From Thermogymnomonas acidicola JCM 13583 (lineage in GTDB: Archaea > Thermoplasmatota > Thermoplasmata > Thermoplasmatales > Thermoplasmataceae), in assembly GCF_001316105.1 (NCBI RefSeq), contig NZ_BBCP01000012.1, forward strand, positions 1 through 50,011: a DNA stretch of 50,011 nucleotides, in the 5' to 3' direction. How positions within the stretch are numbered: position 1 is the first letter of the stretch; each line of letters starts with the position of its first letter. This document shows, piece after piece, positions 29,505 through 39,156 of this stretch. The notes beneath the pieces were generated by a model. The model saw only the letters and a program-made list of their open reading frames with translations, was not told where the DNA came from and searched no databases. The position numbers and the translations under genes are program-made.

Positions 29505-29850
29505 ATGGAAGCCAGGTTCACGGTTGTGTCCAAGGAGAAGGACACAATTGTGCTTGAGATGGTCAATTACGATAACACCCTCCTGAGGCCACTCATGGAG
29601 GAGCTCCTTCACGACGAGAACGTCGAGGAATCGAGATACTACATCAAGCACCCCCCTCATCGATAACCCACAGATAACCGTGAAGGTGAAGAGCGGCAAG
29701 CCACAGGCCGCAGTGAAGAGGTCCATAAGGCGGCTCATAAAGGTATACGAGGGCATGCACCAGGACCTCCAGAAGGAGCTGAAAAGGCTCTCGGCAGAGC
29801 GCAGAAGGGGGGGAAGCCATAGAGAGCAGGAGCCAGTGAAAATCATCTGA
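29505..29850 (+). CDS. rpo11: DNA-directed RNA polymerase subunit L (Rpo11), frameshifted
   Basis: The archaeal counterpart of Rpb11, which pairs with subunit D in polymerase assembly. The core reads V-L-E-M-V-N-Y-D-N-T-L-L-R-P-L near residue 18 and the H-P-L-I-D-N-P-Q-I-T-V segment near 50. The frame breaks at the C6 run at 29650-29655, between K-H-P and L-I-D-N-P. The C-terminal tail (R-R-R-G-G-S-H onward) is longer than usual and charged. The stop TGA shares bases with the ATG of the tRNA methyltransferase gene, so the two are one operon. Confidence 0.9.
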
Positions 29851-30826
29851 TGGACACCTTTATCGTGGAGTTTTCCGGAGAGCTGAACGGTGCCCCCCCT
29901 GGGGGGGCCGAGCTCAGGGCCCTGCAGGACACATCCGGTGAGTTTAAGGTGGAGAGGGAGGGTGAGAGGTTCGCCCTCATAAGTGGCTTCTCGGACTACC
30001 TGAGGGACGCTGCCTTCATCAACCACGTGAGCAGGCTCATGGTGACGGCTGATGACTACACTGCCTGAAGGGGGGGGCCAGCATCCCGGAAGGGCGCTTC
30101 TACGTCAGGGTCTCAGACATGAGGGGCTGCCATGACAGCTCCTTTGAGAGGGTTATAGGAGATGTGCTTGGTGCAAGGGGCAGGGTGTCATTCGAGCACC
30201 CGGACTTTGTGCTGAGGGCCATACACTCGGACCGTTGGTACCTGGGCCTGGCAGTACACTCCAGGGACCCGAAGCAGTTCGAGGGCAGGAGGGCCCCCCC
30301 GCTGAGGCCATTCTTCTCGCCTGTATCGCTCCACCCCCCCAGGTACGCCAGGCTACTCGTCCACATGTCAAGGTGCAGGAAGGGTGAGACGCTCCTTGAC
30401 CCCCCCTTCTGCGGCACGGGAGGGATCCTCATAGAGGCAGGCCTCACGGGGCGCAGGGTCATTGGCAACGATGTATCCCTCAACATGGCCTACGGTGCCA
30501 GGCTCAACCTCAAGTACTTCAGGATCGACGGGACGATCCTGAACACCGACATTTCAAAGCTTGATGTTGACGGCGTTGACGCGATTGCCACCGACATGCC
30601 ATACGGTAGGAACGCGTCCATAAGAGGGCACAGCAGGGGGGGTGACTTCTACAAGGTGTCGTTTGAGAGGATGCGCTCCCTCCTGAGGAACGGCAGGTAC
30701 GCATCTGTGATAGTGTCAGACTTGAGCGTCCTGGAAATGGCGGATGGCTTCCGGCTCGTCGACTGCGTGGCCGTGAGGCAGCACAGATCGCTGACCAGGT
30801 ACTTCTGCTCCCTCCGTGCGGAATAG
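29850..30826 (+). CDS. tRNA (guanine-N2)-methyltransferase Trm-G10 type (frameshifted)
   Basis: An SAM-dependent enzyme that modifies G10 of tRNA, with an N-terminal THUMP-like part and a Rossmann methyltransferase domain. SAM motif D-P-P-F-C-G-T-G-G-I-L-I-E-A-G lies near residue 180 of the joined chain. The catalytic D-M-P-Y-G-R stretch near residue 248 corresponds to the N/D-P-P-Y of this class. The C7 run adds one Pro to the expected D-P-F-C-G. One frame break lies at 30064-30078 just before the G8 run (Y-T-A then stop). Corrected length of about 325 aa is usual. Confidence 0.88.
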
Positions 30827-30830
30827 TTAA

Positions 30831-30840
30831 GTTAATATAG
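30831..30840 (+). promoter_or_regulatory. TATA box for the grpE-dnaK-dnaJ operon
   Basis: GTTAATATAG, 28-37 bases before ATG 30868. GAGAGGTG in front of the ATG is a probable ribosome-binding site. No CIRCE-like inverted repeat was seen. Confidence 0.5.
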
Positions 30841-30867
30841 AAGTGTAAAAATACGTGAGAGGTGCGG

Positions 30868-31393
30868 ATGAATTCGGCCTCACGCAGGATAGCCTCACCC
30901 ATAGAGACAGAGATGCGCAACTCCCAGCTCAGGAACATGGAGAGGAACAGCAACTCAGTCAGGCAGATGAATGAGGAGATCTCAAGGCTAAGGCAGAGGG
31001 AGAGCGAACTGGTTCAGTACGTGGCGAGGCAGAGAGCAGACTTGGAGAACTTCATCAAGGCCAAGGAGAGAGAGGTCAGCATGCAGGTCAGGAACGCCGG
31101 CCGGGAGGTCATAAAGGCGCTCCTCCCTTTCCTCGACAGCCTGGAGGCGGCACAGCGCTCCGACCAGACCGGACAGATGAAGGCACTTTACGACCAGGTG
31201 ATCAACATATTATCTTCGTTTGGATTCAGGGTCATAGAGGCTAAGGGGGAAGAAGTTCAACCCGTACGTGCATGAGGCCATCGCTGTTACCTCGTCCGAT
31301 GAGGACGGCAACGTGCTTGAAGAGGTACAGAGGGGTTACATGCTCAACGACGAAGTCCTCAGGACCTCAAAGGTAGTGGTTGGGAAGAGGTGA
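30868..31393 (+). CDS. grpE: GrpE nucleotide exchange factor (frameshifted)
   Basis: The cochaperone that releases ADP from DnaK. A long coiled coil fills residues 15-70, followed by the conserved L-E-N-F-I-K-A-K-E-R-E and L-L-P-F-L-D-S-L-E segments. The beta domain resumes after the break with K-F-N-P-Y-V-H-E-A-I and ends E-V-Q-R-G-Y-M-L-N-D-E-V-L-R. One frame break at 31245-31249, where G5 should be G4. About 175 aa. It begins a bacterial-type chaperone operon, followed by dnaK six bases on. Confidence 0.92.
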
Positions 31394-31399
31394 TGTGAG

Positions 31400-33267
31400 A
31401 TGGGAAAGATAATCGGTATTGACCTGGGCACGAGCAACTCGCTGCCGCCGTTGTTATCTCTGGCAAGCCTGTTGTTATACCAAGCGCAGAGGGTGTCTCC
31501 ATAGGTGGAAAGTCGTTCCCGAGCTATGTGGCCTTCACCAAGGAGGGGGGGGACCTGCTGGTTGGCGAGCCTGCTAGGAGGCAGGCACTCCTGAACCCTG
31601 AGGGTACCGTGTTCGGTGCCAAGAGGAAGATGGGCACAGACTACAAGTACAAGATATTCGGGAAGGAGTACACCCCGCAGCAGATATCAGCCTTCATACT
31701 CCAGAAGATCAAGAGGGATGCCGAGGCCTTCCTCGGAGAGCCCGTGACTGAGGCCGTCATAACAGTCCCTGCCTACTTCAACGACAACCAGAGGCAGGCC
31801 ACAAAGGACGCGGGCGAGATAGCCGGCCTAACTGTCAGGAGGATAATCAACGAGCCCACGGGCTGCGTCCCTGGCCTACGGCATTGACAAGCTGAACGAG
31901 AACCTCAAGATCCTCGTGTACGACCTGGGTGGAGGTACGCTGGATGTGACCATAATGGACTTCGGCGACGGCGTCTTCCAGGTTCTCTCCACTTCGGGTG
32001 ATACTCAGCTGGGTGGCCAGGACATGGACGAGGCCATCATAAGGTTCCTCGCTGAGGACTTCAAGAAGAAGGAGGGCATAGACCTCCTGCAGGACAGGAA
32101 CGCATATATCAGGCTCAAGGACGCAGCAGAGAAGGCGAAGATAGAGCTGTCGTCCACACTGCAGGCGGAGATCGACCTGCCATACATAACCGCCACTCCG
32201 CAGGGGGGGCCCAAGCACCTTAGGTACACGCTCACAAGGGCGAAGCTGGAGGAGCTTGTTAGGCCCATAATAGAGAGGTCAAAGGGCCCGCTGGACAAGG
32301 CGCTGGAGGCGGCCAAGCTCACGAAGAACGACATCAACAAGATAATCCTCGTCGGGGGTCCAACCAGGATGCCCATAGTCAGGAAGTACGTGGAGGACTA
32401 CTTCGGAAGGAAAGCCGAGGGTGGCGTGGATCCCATGGAGTGCGTGGCCATAGGGGCTGCCATACAGGGCGCGGTGCTGGCCGGGGAGATAAAGGACATA
32501 GTCCTACTGGACGTCACGCCCCCCTGACCCTGGGCATAGAGACCCTGGGCGGTGTAATGACGCCCATAATACCGGCAAACACCACAATACCCACGAGGAG
32601 GTCGCAGATCTTCACCACCGCTGCGGACAACCAGACGGCAGTGACCATCCACGTGCTCCAGGGAGAGAGGCCGATGGCTGCCGACAACGTATCACTGGGC
32701 ATGTTCAACCTCGTCGGCATACCCCCAGCCCCGAGGGGGGGAATACCGCAGATAGAGGTCACATTTGACATAGACGCCAACGGCATCCTGCACGTCTCAG
32801 CTGTGGACAAGGGATCGGGCAAGCAGCAGAGCATAGTGATAAACGCAAAGAACAAGCTCACGAAGGAAGAGATAGAGAGGATGAAGAGGGAGGCAGAGCA
32901 GTTCGCGGAGCAGGACAGGAAGAAGAAGGAGCTCGTGGAACTGATAAACAACGCGGAGAGCCTCATATACACATCGGAGAAGACGCTGGACGAGCTGGGC
33001 AGCAAGGTTGACGATGAGACGAAGAACAAGGTCAGGAACACCATAAAGGAGCTGAGGGAGGCTATTGAAAGCAAGGACGAGGCCAAGATCAGGCCCATCT
33101 ACGACAGGCTGAGCAAGGAGATACAGGAGGTCGGCATGAAGGTATACCAGCAGGCCTCCGCAGGCCAGGCTGGCCAGCAGGAGCAGCAGTCGGGGGGGCA
33201 GTCCAGCCAGGGCGGGCAGGGTACCAGCGGCGAAAAGGTCGTCGACGCCGACTACAAGGAGAAGTGA
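31400..33267 (+). CDS. dnaK: molecular chaperone DnaK (frameshifted)
   Basis: The Hsp70 chaperone. G-I-D-L-G-T-S-N-S starts the ATPase domain at residue 6. [19 protein letters not shown] and the linker D-V-T-P-L-T-L-G-I-E follow; the substrate domain and a Gln/Gly-rich tail close the chain (about 620 aa). Frame breaks: a G missing near 31441, an extra G near 31860, and C6 for C4 at 32519-32524 within D-V-T-P-L. In-frame tracts add Gly to T-P-Q-G-P-K-H-L and A-P-R-G-I-P-Q-I. The G5 run in V-G-G-P-T is correct, which shows not every tract is altered. Confidence 0.95.
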
Positions 33268-33278
33268 AGGAATAGCAG

Positions 33279-34399
33279 ATGGCAAAGGACTACTACAAGA
33301 TACTGGGTGTAGACAGGAACGCAACGAAGGAAGAGATCCAGAGGGCGTTCAGGCAGCTTGCCAAGAAGTACCACCCTGACGCCAACCCGGACAACCGGAA
33401 GGAGGCGGAGGAAAAGTTCAAGGAGATCAGCGAGGCCTACGAGGTGCTCTCCGATGACAACAAGAGGCGCATGTACGACCAGACAGGCACAGTGGACTTC
33501 GGTGGCGGCAGGCAGGACTTCACCTGGCAGGACTTCACGCACTTCGATGACTTCTCCGACCTCCGTGACATATTCGAGAACATATTCGGCTCATTCGGCT
33601 CCAGCACATTCTTCGGGGGGCTTCAGGAACACAGGCCCAAACTTGGACATGGCCATAGAGGTGCCGGTTACCCTCAGGGACGTATACACCGGTTCGAAGA
33701 AGGAGGTCAGGTACAGGAGGAACGCCACCTGTGAAGCCTGCCACGGCACGGGCTCCGCCACAGGGCGTCTCGTGACCTGCAGCAGGTGCAACGGTACGGG
33801 CCAGGAGAGGATAGTGCAGGGGCAGGGCTTCTTCAGGATGGTCTCAGTTACCGTGTGCAGGGACTGCGGCGGTAGGGGCCAGGTGCCCGAGAAGGTCTGC
33901 ACCAGGTGCGGTGGCTCCGGGGGGGCAGTGCCCCAGACCGAGACGCTGGAGGTCTCCATACCGAGGGGTGCGCCCGATGGGCTGAGGCTCAGGGTAAGGT
34001 CAAAGGGCCAGTCATACCAGGGGGGAGGACGGGCGACCTCTACATAGTCCTCAGGGTATCGGAGGATGGCTCTGTGAAGCGCGTTGGGGGGGACGACCTT
34101 TACGTGGACCTGGAGGTATCGTTCCCAGAGGCGGCCCTCGGCGCGGAGAAGGAGGTCGACGTCTTCGGCCAGAAGGTGCAGGTGAAGATCTCCGGGGGGG
34201 ACGCAGCCCAACGAGAACATTAGGCTGAAGGGCCTCGGCATGCCACACCTGAACTCAAGGGGGGGCTCTGGGGGACCTCTATGTAACCGTGAGGCTAACC
34301 GTGCCCAAACACCTGACCCAGAGGCAGAGGGAGCTGCTGGAGGAGTTCATGGGGGAGCAACCCCCCCACAAGAAGCACTCCTGGATAAGGGGGGGCTGA
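33279..34399 (+). CDS. dnaJ: molecular chaperone DnaJ (frameshifted)
   Basis: A full-length type I Hsp40. J domain with K-Y-H-P-D-A-N at residues 31-37; a Gly/Phe-rich region; then four zinc-finger repeats ([32 protein letters not shown]) and the C-terminal substrate domain. Frame breaks: G6 for G5 at 33615-33620, G6 at 34020-34025, G7 at 34194-34200, and G tracts near 34260-34275. The corrected chain ends at TGA 34397. It is the last gene of the chaperone operon. Confidence 0.93.
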
Positions 34400-34411
34400 A
34401 ACTTACAAAGA

Positions 34412-34424
34412 AAAATATAAATTT
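34412..34424 (+). promoter_or_regulatory. TATA box for the universal stress protein
   Basis: AAAATATAAATTT, 24-36 bases before ATG 34448. This supports that ATG rather than the out-of-frame ATG at 34435. Confidence 0.5.
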
Positions 34425-34447
34425 TACCTCAAGCATGGGAAAGACGG

Positions 34448-34891
34448 ATGAAGATACTGATAGCGTTCGACAACTCCAGCGCCTCTAGGCAGGCACTGCT
34501 TTTTCACTTAAGTTCAGGCCTGTGGTCGAGGAGTACATCGTGGCCTACGTGATGCCCCCAGATCGTCGGGGGCGGCACCGACCTTCGATGCGTACGTCCC
34601 GGCAACGGTCTACGAGAGGCAGGAGCAGAACGCAGAGACGATCCTGGATTCAGCCCGGGAACTCGTGAAGGACAGCGGCATAAACCTCACACTTGTGAAG
34701 ATCGATGCGGCTGGTGACCAGGTCGCAAGGGCACTTTACAGGAATGCGCTTGAGAGGGGGGCGCGGACCTGATAATAACAGGTACAAGGAAGCTCACGGG
34801 CCTGAGCAGGGTCCTACTGGGCTCTGTGAGCTCTGAGCTGATAAAGGTGAGCAGGATACCTGTGCTTGTTGTACCTCCGCCGCCGGAATAG
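34448..34891 (+). CDS. universal stress protein family (heavily frameshifted)
   Basis: A UspA-fold protein of about 145 aa. The start M-K-I-L-I-A-F-D-N-S-S-A-S-R-Q-A-L is typical. The helix around V-Y-E-R-Q-E-Q-N-A-E follows, and after corrections the C-terminal ATP-binding motif G-T-R-K-L-T-G-L-S-R-V-L-L-G-S-V-S appears. No single frame spans it: breaks occur near 34500, near 34560-34575, and at G6 (34756-34761, needs G4). The density of breaks could also mean a decayed gene, but the breaks match the indel types seen in essential genes nearby. Confidence 0.7.
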
Positions 34892-35086
34892 GTCCCATCC
34901 ATCATGTGGGGCACTGGCAGGGAAGTTGTTTTATGCACAAACTCAATACCCCCCCTATGGATCAAGGGTAAAGAGTGAAGGGGATCACAGGCGCATGGCC
35001 CCCCCGGCAGCTTCCCGCTGCAGAGGCCTCAGGGAGGGCATTCCCAGGGGCCAGTCCAAGGATCACCTGGCAAACGGAGGATGTGT

Positions 35087-35317
35087 ATGGGAAGCATCAG
35101 GCCATCAAACATAAAGAGGATCGCTGAGGATCTGGTGGAGAAGAACCCCCGGTTACTTCACCGAGGACTTCTATAAGAACAGAGAGATGCTTAAGGGAGT
35201 GATAACGGGGGGGTCAGCAAGAGGACCGAGAACCTCATAGCGGGCTACGTGACCCGCTACGTCCTGAAGAAGAAGGCCAGGCAGAAGAAGGAAGAGGAGG
35301 AGGGCCTGGCCTCCTGA
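35087..35317 (+). CDS. rps17e: small ribosomal subunit protein eS17 (two compensating frameshifts)
   Basis: The 76-aa archaeal/eukaryotic ribosomal protein eS17. It starts M-G-S-I-R-P-S-N-I-K-R-I-A, continues L-V-E-K-N-P, and ends with the conserved I-A-G-Y-V-T-R-Y-V segment and a Lys/Glu-rich tail. The middle reads out of frame: C5 for C4 at 35147-35151 adds one base and G7 for G5 at 35206-35212 adds two, so the frame returns. ATG 35087 is preceded by GGAGGATG. It was not visible as one frame. Confidence 0.86.
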
Positions 35318-35369
35318 CCTGGCACTTTGTTCCAAAACGGTTCTATATTGGTCTCCAGATCTGGCACTG

Positions 35370-35825
35370 ATGGCTCTATACATCAGTGCGGCCTTGGGGG
35401 GGACACTACTCATCCTAGTAGTTGACCTCGTGCTCGAATCTCTCTGCATATACGCGGCAGCAAGGATAGTGGCTGGGGGGGAAAGGGCCACATTTGGCAG
35501 GTCTGTGGTGGCAGCCATTGTGGCGCCTGCCGTCCTACTCTTCCTCCTGGGAGCGTTAGGCCTCGCTTCCGCTGTGGTGCCATTCTTCGTCATAGTCCTG
35601 CCCATAGCCCTGATTGTCCTGATAGTTGTGCTGAGCTGGGTCTACGCGGAGATATTCCGTACTGGCCTTGTGGGCGGATTCGTCATAGGCCTGCTCGCAA
35701 CGGTGTTCACTTTCCTCACGGTTTTCATAGTCTCTGCGTTCCTGGTGTCTGTGCCATATGTCCACATACCGGTGGTGCACCCGAGGCCAATGGGAGATAT
35801 TATGTATACAATATTATCTTTTTAA
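35370..35825 (+). CDS. four-helix membrane protein, unknown function
   Basis: A 151-aa intact frame with about four hydrophobic segments (residues 5-30, 45-68, 70-92 and 100-130) and short charged loops. No domain is recognised. The second loop contains G-E-R-A-T-F-G-R, a pattern seen in several small archaeal membrane proteins without known role. G7 runs place Gly pairs near residues 10 and 37. The last ten residues look unrelated to a membrane protein and might be an out-of-frame tail. Confidence 0.6.
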   Translation: MALYISAALGGTLLILVVDLVLESLCIYAAARIVAGGERATFGRSVVAAIVAPAVLLFLLGALGLASAVVPFFVIVLPIALIVLIVVLSWVYAEIFRTGLVGGFVIGLLATVFTFLTVFIVSAFLVSVPYVHIPVVHPRPMGDIMYTILSF

Positions 35826-35865
35826 CATAACAAATATTAATATACCGTCATTGGGATCTCAGGTT

Positions 35866-36559
35866 ATGGAAAAACAGGTCTCCGGTTTCTACGGCGAGAT
35901 GTACTCGTTTGTCAAGAAGCACGCTGCAACCGATAACGACTTCATCAACAGGTTCGCAGAGGGAAGGGTATCGGAGAGCGAGTTCCTGAGGTTCGCTGTT
36001 GAGTTCTACCATTTCACGAGGGAGTGGCCGGCAATATTATCCACCCTCCTTGTGAACACGCCTGATGAGAACGATGCTGCGTCCCTCACAACGATACTCG
36101 TCTCCGAACTCGGTGACACAGACCCGTGGAAGAGGCATGAGCTCCTGTACAGGAAGTTCCTGAGGAGCATAGGCCTCGAGCCCAGGGAGCTGGTTGGCCA
36201 GCGCAAGCTGCCCACCACCCAGGCATGGCTGGACGGCATGAGGAACTACTTCTCTGGCGACCACTTTGAGGCGCTGGGAGCGGAGTTCGGCCTTGAGAAC
36301 ATGGCGATTCCGATGTGGGACAAGCTCCTCCCCCGGCCTGAGGAAGTGGAAGGAGAGGGGGGGAGGCAGGTACGCGAACATGGACATAGAGTACTTCACG
36401 TTCCACAGGGAGCTGGAGGAGCACCACGAGGAGGCAATGGAGAACGTGCTGGGCCAGCATGTGAACGATCCAGTGGCCAGGGCAAAGTTCAGGGCCGGTG
36501 CGGACGGCATCCTGAAGCTAGAGGAGGCATTCTGGCTGGGCCTTGCGGACAGGAAGTAA
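35866..36559 (+). CDS. heme-oxygenase-fold diiron protein (TenA/PqqC-like), frameshifted
   Basis: An all-helical protein of about 230 aa of the iron-containing redox / TenA-PqqC superfamily. Candidate metal ligands are placed as in heme-oxygenase-like diiron proteins: Glu and His in the first helix pair (V-E-F-Y-H-F-T-R-E-W-P near residue 45), Glu and His in S-E-L-G-D-T-D-P-W-K-R-H near residue 83, and H-R-E-L-E-E-H-H-E near residue 180. One frame break at the G7 run 36357-36363, after E-E-V-E-G-E. ATG 35866 follows an AT-rich promoter-like region. The substrate is unknown. Confidence 0.72.
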
Positions 36560-36584
36560 CTGTTTTTAAGAATCCTTTATTCAA

Positions 36585-37184
36585 GTGTCCGTGAAGCTGA
36601 TACTCCTGAGGCACGGCCAGACGGACCAGAACAGGAGTGACAGGTGGCAGGGTGTCCAGGATCCCGATCTGAATGAGGTGGGCCTCAGGCAAGCGGAGCT
36701 GGCCTCAGCTGCACTGAGGAAGTACGGCATCTCCAGGATATTATCGAGCCCTCTCAAGAGGGCGAAGCAGACAGCGGCAATAGTGGCCAGGGAAGCGGGG
36801 GGGCTCACTGTCCGGGAAGACCCAAGGCTGGTTGAGAGGAACCTGGGGCCCTTTGAGGGCCTGACAACGCATGAGATCCTGAGAATCACGGGCCTCAGGA
36901 GCTTCTCGATAACCTCAAGGGAGATCGACGCCTACGCTGGGGGGGTTGAGAAGTGGTCCCAGGTCGTCGAGAGGTCGCGCTCCTTCATAGGATCTGTCTC
37001 GGTCCTCGATGGCGTTACCCTAGCTGTTACCCATGGTGGCTTCATGCAGGCTGCCGTGGACATACTCCTGGGCGATGGCCACTCCCCTGTCAGGTTCGGG
37101 AACTGCGGGTACCTTTACGTGCACACTGTGGACAGCCTGGTCCTTGAGCATGAGGTGGTGAGGCTTGAGGAATACGTGCACTGA
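36585..37184 (+). CDS. histidine phosphatase family protein (phosphoglycerate-mutase-like)
   Basis: A 199-aa branch-1 histidine phosphatase. The phospho-acceptor motif L-L-R-H-G-Q-T lies at residues 7-13, the acidic E-R-N-L-G-P-F-E-G segment near 85 and the second His in T-H-G-G-F near 148. The frame is intact; G7 runs add Gly pairs near residues 72 and 118. It could be a cofactor-dependent phosphoglycerate mutase or a phosphatase of another metabolite such as alpha-ribazole phosphate. The motif set does not decide. It lies 25 bases after the diiron-type protein. Confidence 0.85.
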   Translation: MSVKLILLRHGQTDQNRSDRWQGVQDPDLNEVGLRQAELASAALRKYGISRILSSPLKRAKQTAAIVAREAGGLTVREDPRLVERNLGPFEGLTTHEILRITGLRSFSITSREIDAYAGGVEKWSQVVERSRSFIGSVSVLDGVTLAVTHGGFMQAAVDILLGDGHSPVRFGNCGYLYVHTVDSLVLEHEVVRLEEYVH

Positions 37185-37212
37185 CAGTGCTGGCTGGAAG
37201 AGCATTGACGAG

Positions 37213-37885
37213 ATGAACTCCGAGCTAATTGAGTGCGTGGCCTGCCCCCCCAGGCTGGTGAAGTTCAGGGAAGAGGTAGCGCAGAGGTACAAGAGGTACA
37301 GGGAGAGGTTCTGGTCAAGGCCAGTGCCCGGTTTCGGCGACATCTCAGGGCGTATCCTCATACTCGGCCTGGCCCCCCCGGCGCTGCCGGGGGGGCAACA
37401 GGACAGGCAGGGTATTCACAGGCGACAGGAGTTCCGACTTCCTTGTCTCGTGCCTCCATGAGTCGGCATTACAAACAAGCCGACATCGGAGAGCAGGGAT
37501 GACGGCCTACAGTACAGGGACGCATACATAACCGCGGCAGTGAAGTGCGTCCCTCCGGACAACAGGCCAGAGAGGGAGGAGATGGAGAGGTGCTCAAGGT
37601 ACCTTGACTACGAGATCTGCAGCATGGGGGGGAACCTGAAGGCTGTAGTTGCTCTCGGCTCCATAGCGTTCAGCGCTTCAAGTCGTACGCGAAGAGGAGG
37701 GGTGCCGATACCAGGGGGAATGAGGTTTGAGCACGGCAAGTCATACAGTGTGCTGGGGGGTTAGCTCTTCTGCCTGTACCACCCCCCCAGCCCGAGGAAC
37801 GTCAACACGGGAAAACTCACCAGGGACGCATTCATAAGGGGGCCTCAAGGAGGTGCTTCAGTACGTCTCAGCCCAGGACAAGTGA
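37213..37885 (+). CDS. uracil-DNA glycosylase, family 4/5 (frameshifted)
   Basis: A base-excision repair enzyme that removes uracil from DNA. The N-terminus has the iron-sulfur cysteines (E-C-V-A-C-P) and the active-site loop G-L-A-P-A-A-H-G-G-N then F-T-G-D after correction, which suits the family 5 (UdgB) type. V-K-C-V-P-P-D-N near residue 110 and the C-terminal Y-H-P-S-P-R-N-V-N-T-G complete the pattern. Frame breaks at 37370-37440 and around 37680 and 37760. ATG 37213 is chosen; an in-frame GTG/ATG lies upstream. The end overlaps a convergent gene by 18 bases. Confidence 0.84.
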
Positions 37886-38770
37886 CGCAGCCTCCTCCGC
37901 CAGTTGCCTGATTGACCTGTAACTGAGGGGAGACCCCCCCATGGGCACGCTTACTGTGAAGGTGAAGCCGCCGTGGTCGAACCTGTACAGCACGGGGGGG
38001 GTCATCTCTCCGGAGAGCAGGGCCATACCATCTCTCACTCCCAACCGGAGGAAGTTACCGTCCCTGAAGGCATACAGGGAATGGCTGATGGCAGTGCTGT
38101 CTGTGAAGTCTATCCAGCCCTCCGCGCTGCCCTGCCTGTAAACTGCTATGCAGTGGGAGGCCTGGCCCTCCCTGTACACGCCGAAGGAATCGAGCACCAG
38201 GGCACCATCACCCAGCTCGATCTCCCTCCCTATGGGCCTCCAGAGCATCCTCGATACCCTCTCCTCCTCGAACCATCCGGTGCCCGCATGCCTGGCCAGA
38301 AAGGACCTCTCCACAAAAGTCTCCGGGACCGGGTTCCCTATACCGTAGAGGCCCTGGACTATGGCTCGGAGAACGCCGGTGCCACCCCCCCTGTACCTTA
38401 TCTCTGCATGGGTGTAGCCTGCCTGCAGGGACGCTGCCTGCTCACCCCCCCTGTAGTCCCTGCCTGTGTGCACAGTAATCGTTCCGACTGAAAATGCCAC
38501 GACATTGCTGTAAGAGTCAACGAACGATGACATGAGGTTCTTAGGAAAACCCGGGTAGAACCAGTCCAGGTAGAACTCCTTGACCGTGAAGGGGGGGTGG
38601 CCAAGGGCAACGCCCTCGATCCTTAGAGATGCCCACCTCTCGCCCTCCGGCCTTAAGGTCAACTCACCTGCAGAGGCATGTCCCAGTGCCGGGAAAGGCA
38701 GCCTCATCCTCCTTATGGAGGATTCATCACCTGCTTTACCTGCATCAGTGCTGTATCTCTTCCACCTCAT
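37868..38770 (-). CDS. hypothetical protein of 300 aa
   Basis: An intact, soluble frame rich in beta-strand patterns and aromatic residues, with no domain I recognise. G/C7 runs place Gly pairs near residues 108, 129 and 278 and Pro pairs near 60 and 262. The pattern of alternating hydrophobic residues with turns suggests a large beta-sandwich or barrel. ATG 38770 overlaps the end of the upstream coiled-coil gene by 26 bases, so the two are translated together. The function is unknown. Confidence 0.7.
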   Translation of the reverse strand: MRWKRYSTDAGKAGDESSIRRMRLPFPALGHASAGELTLRPEGERWASLRIEGVALGHPPFTVKEFYLDWFYPGFPKNLMSSFVDSYSNVVAFSVGTITVHTGRDYRGGEQAASLQAGYTHAEIRYRGGGTGVLRAIVQGLYGIGNPVPETFVERSFLARHAGTGWFEEERVSRMLWRPIGREIELGDGALVLDSFGVYREGQASHCIAVYRQGSAEGWIDFTDSTAISHSLYAFRDGNFLRLGVRDGMALLSGEMTPPVLYRFDHGGFTFTVSVPMGGSPLSYRSIRQLAEEAASLVLG

Positions 38771-39056
38771 TTGTCCCTTTCTTCCTCTTTGTGCCGGCCT
38801 TCTTCTGCGTGGCGGGCTGGGCCATGCTCATGACCTTCTCGCTTATCTCGCTGAACATGCCCCCCCTGACCTCAACAAGGGTCCTGGCCATCTCCTCCCT
38901 GACCTCCTCAACCTCATGGCTGAAGTCCGGGAGTTCCTGCTTCTGGCTGAGCGCACTCTGGATCTGGCCCCTGAGGCCCTCTATCTCCTCCCTCTCCTTT
39001 GCAAGCATCTCCATTATACGATCCAGCTTAGCGGTCACATCCGCCTTGAAGGACAT
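38745..39056 (-). CDS. coiled-coil protein of about 103 aa
   Basis: A charged helical protein. Residues 5-75 show heptad spacing typical of a coiled coil (L-D-R-I-M-E-M-L-A-K then V-E-E-V-R-E-E-M). A basic Lys-rich stretch (K-K-A-G-T-K-R-K-K) follows near the C-terminus. The basic tail could bind nucleic acid or membrane; that is a guess. ATG 39056 is chosen over earlier in-frame codons because the TATA-like region begins immediately upstream. It overlaps the next gene by 26 bases and diverges from DNA ligase. Confidence 0.6.
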   Translation of the reverse strand: MSFKADVTAKLDRIMEMLAKEREEIEGLRGQIQSALSQKQELPDFSHEVEEVREEMARTLVEVRGGMFSEISEKVMSMAQPATQKKAGTKRKKGTNEVEEIQH

Positions 39057-39156
39057 GCAATGTAACAACAACAGGATAAATATAAATGTATGCTAATTGT
39101 CCGACGCCACCCTGGATGGGATTGCGTTGCTGAAAGTTTTTAATTGCCGGTGGCTT

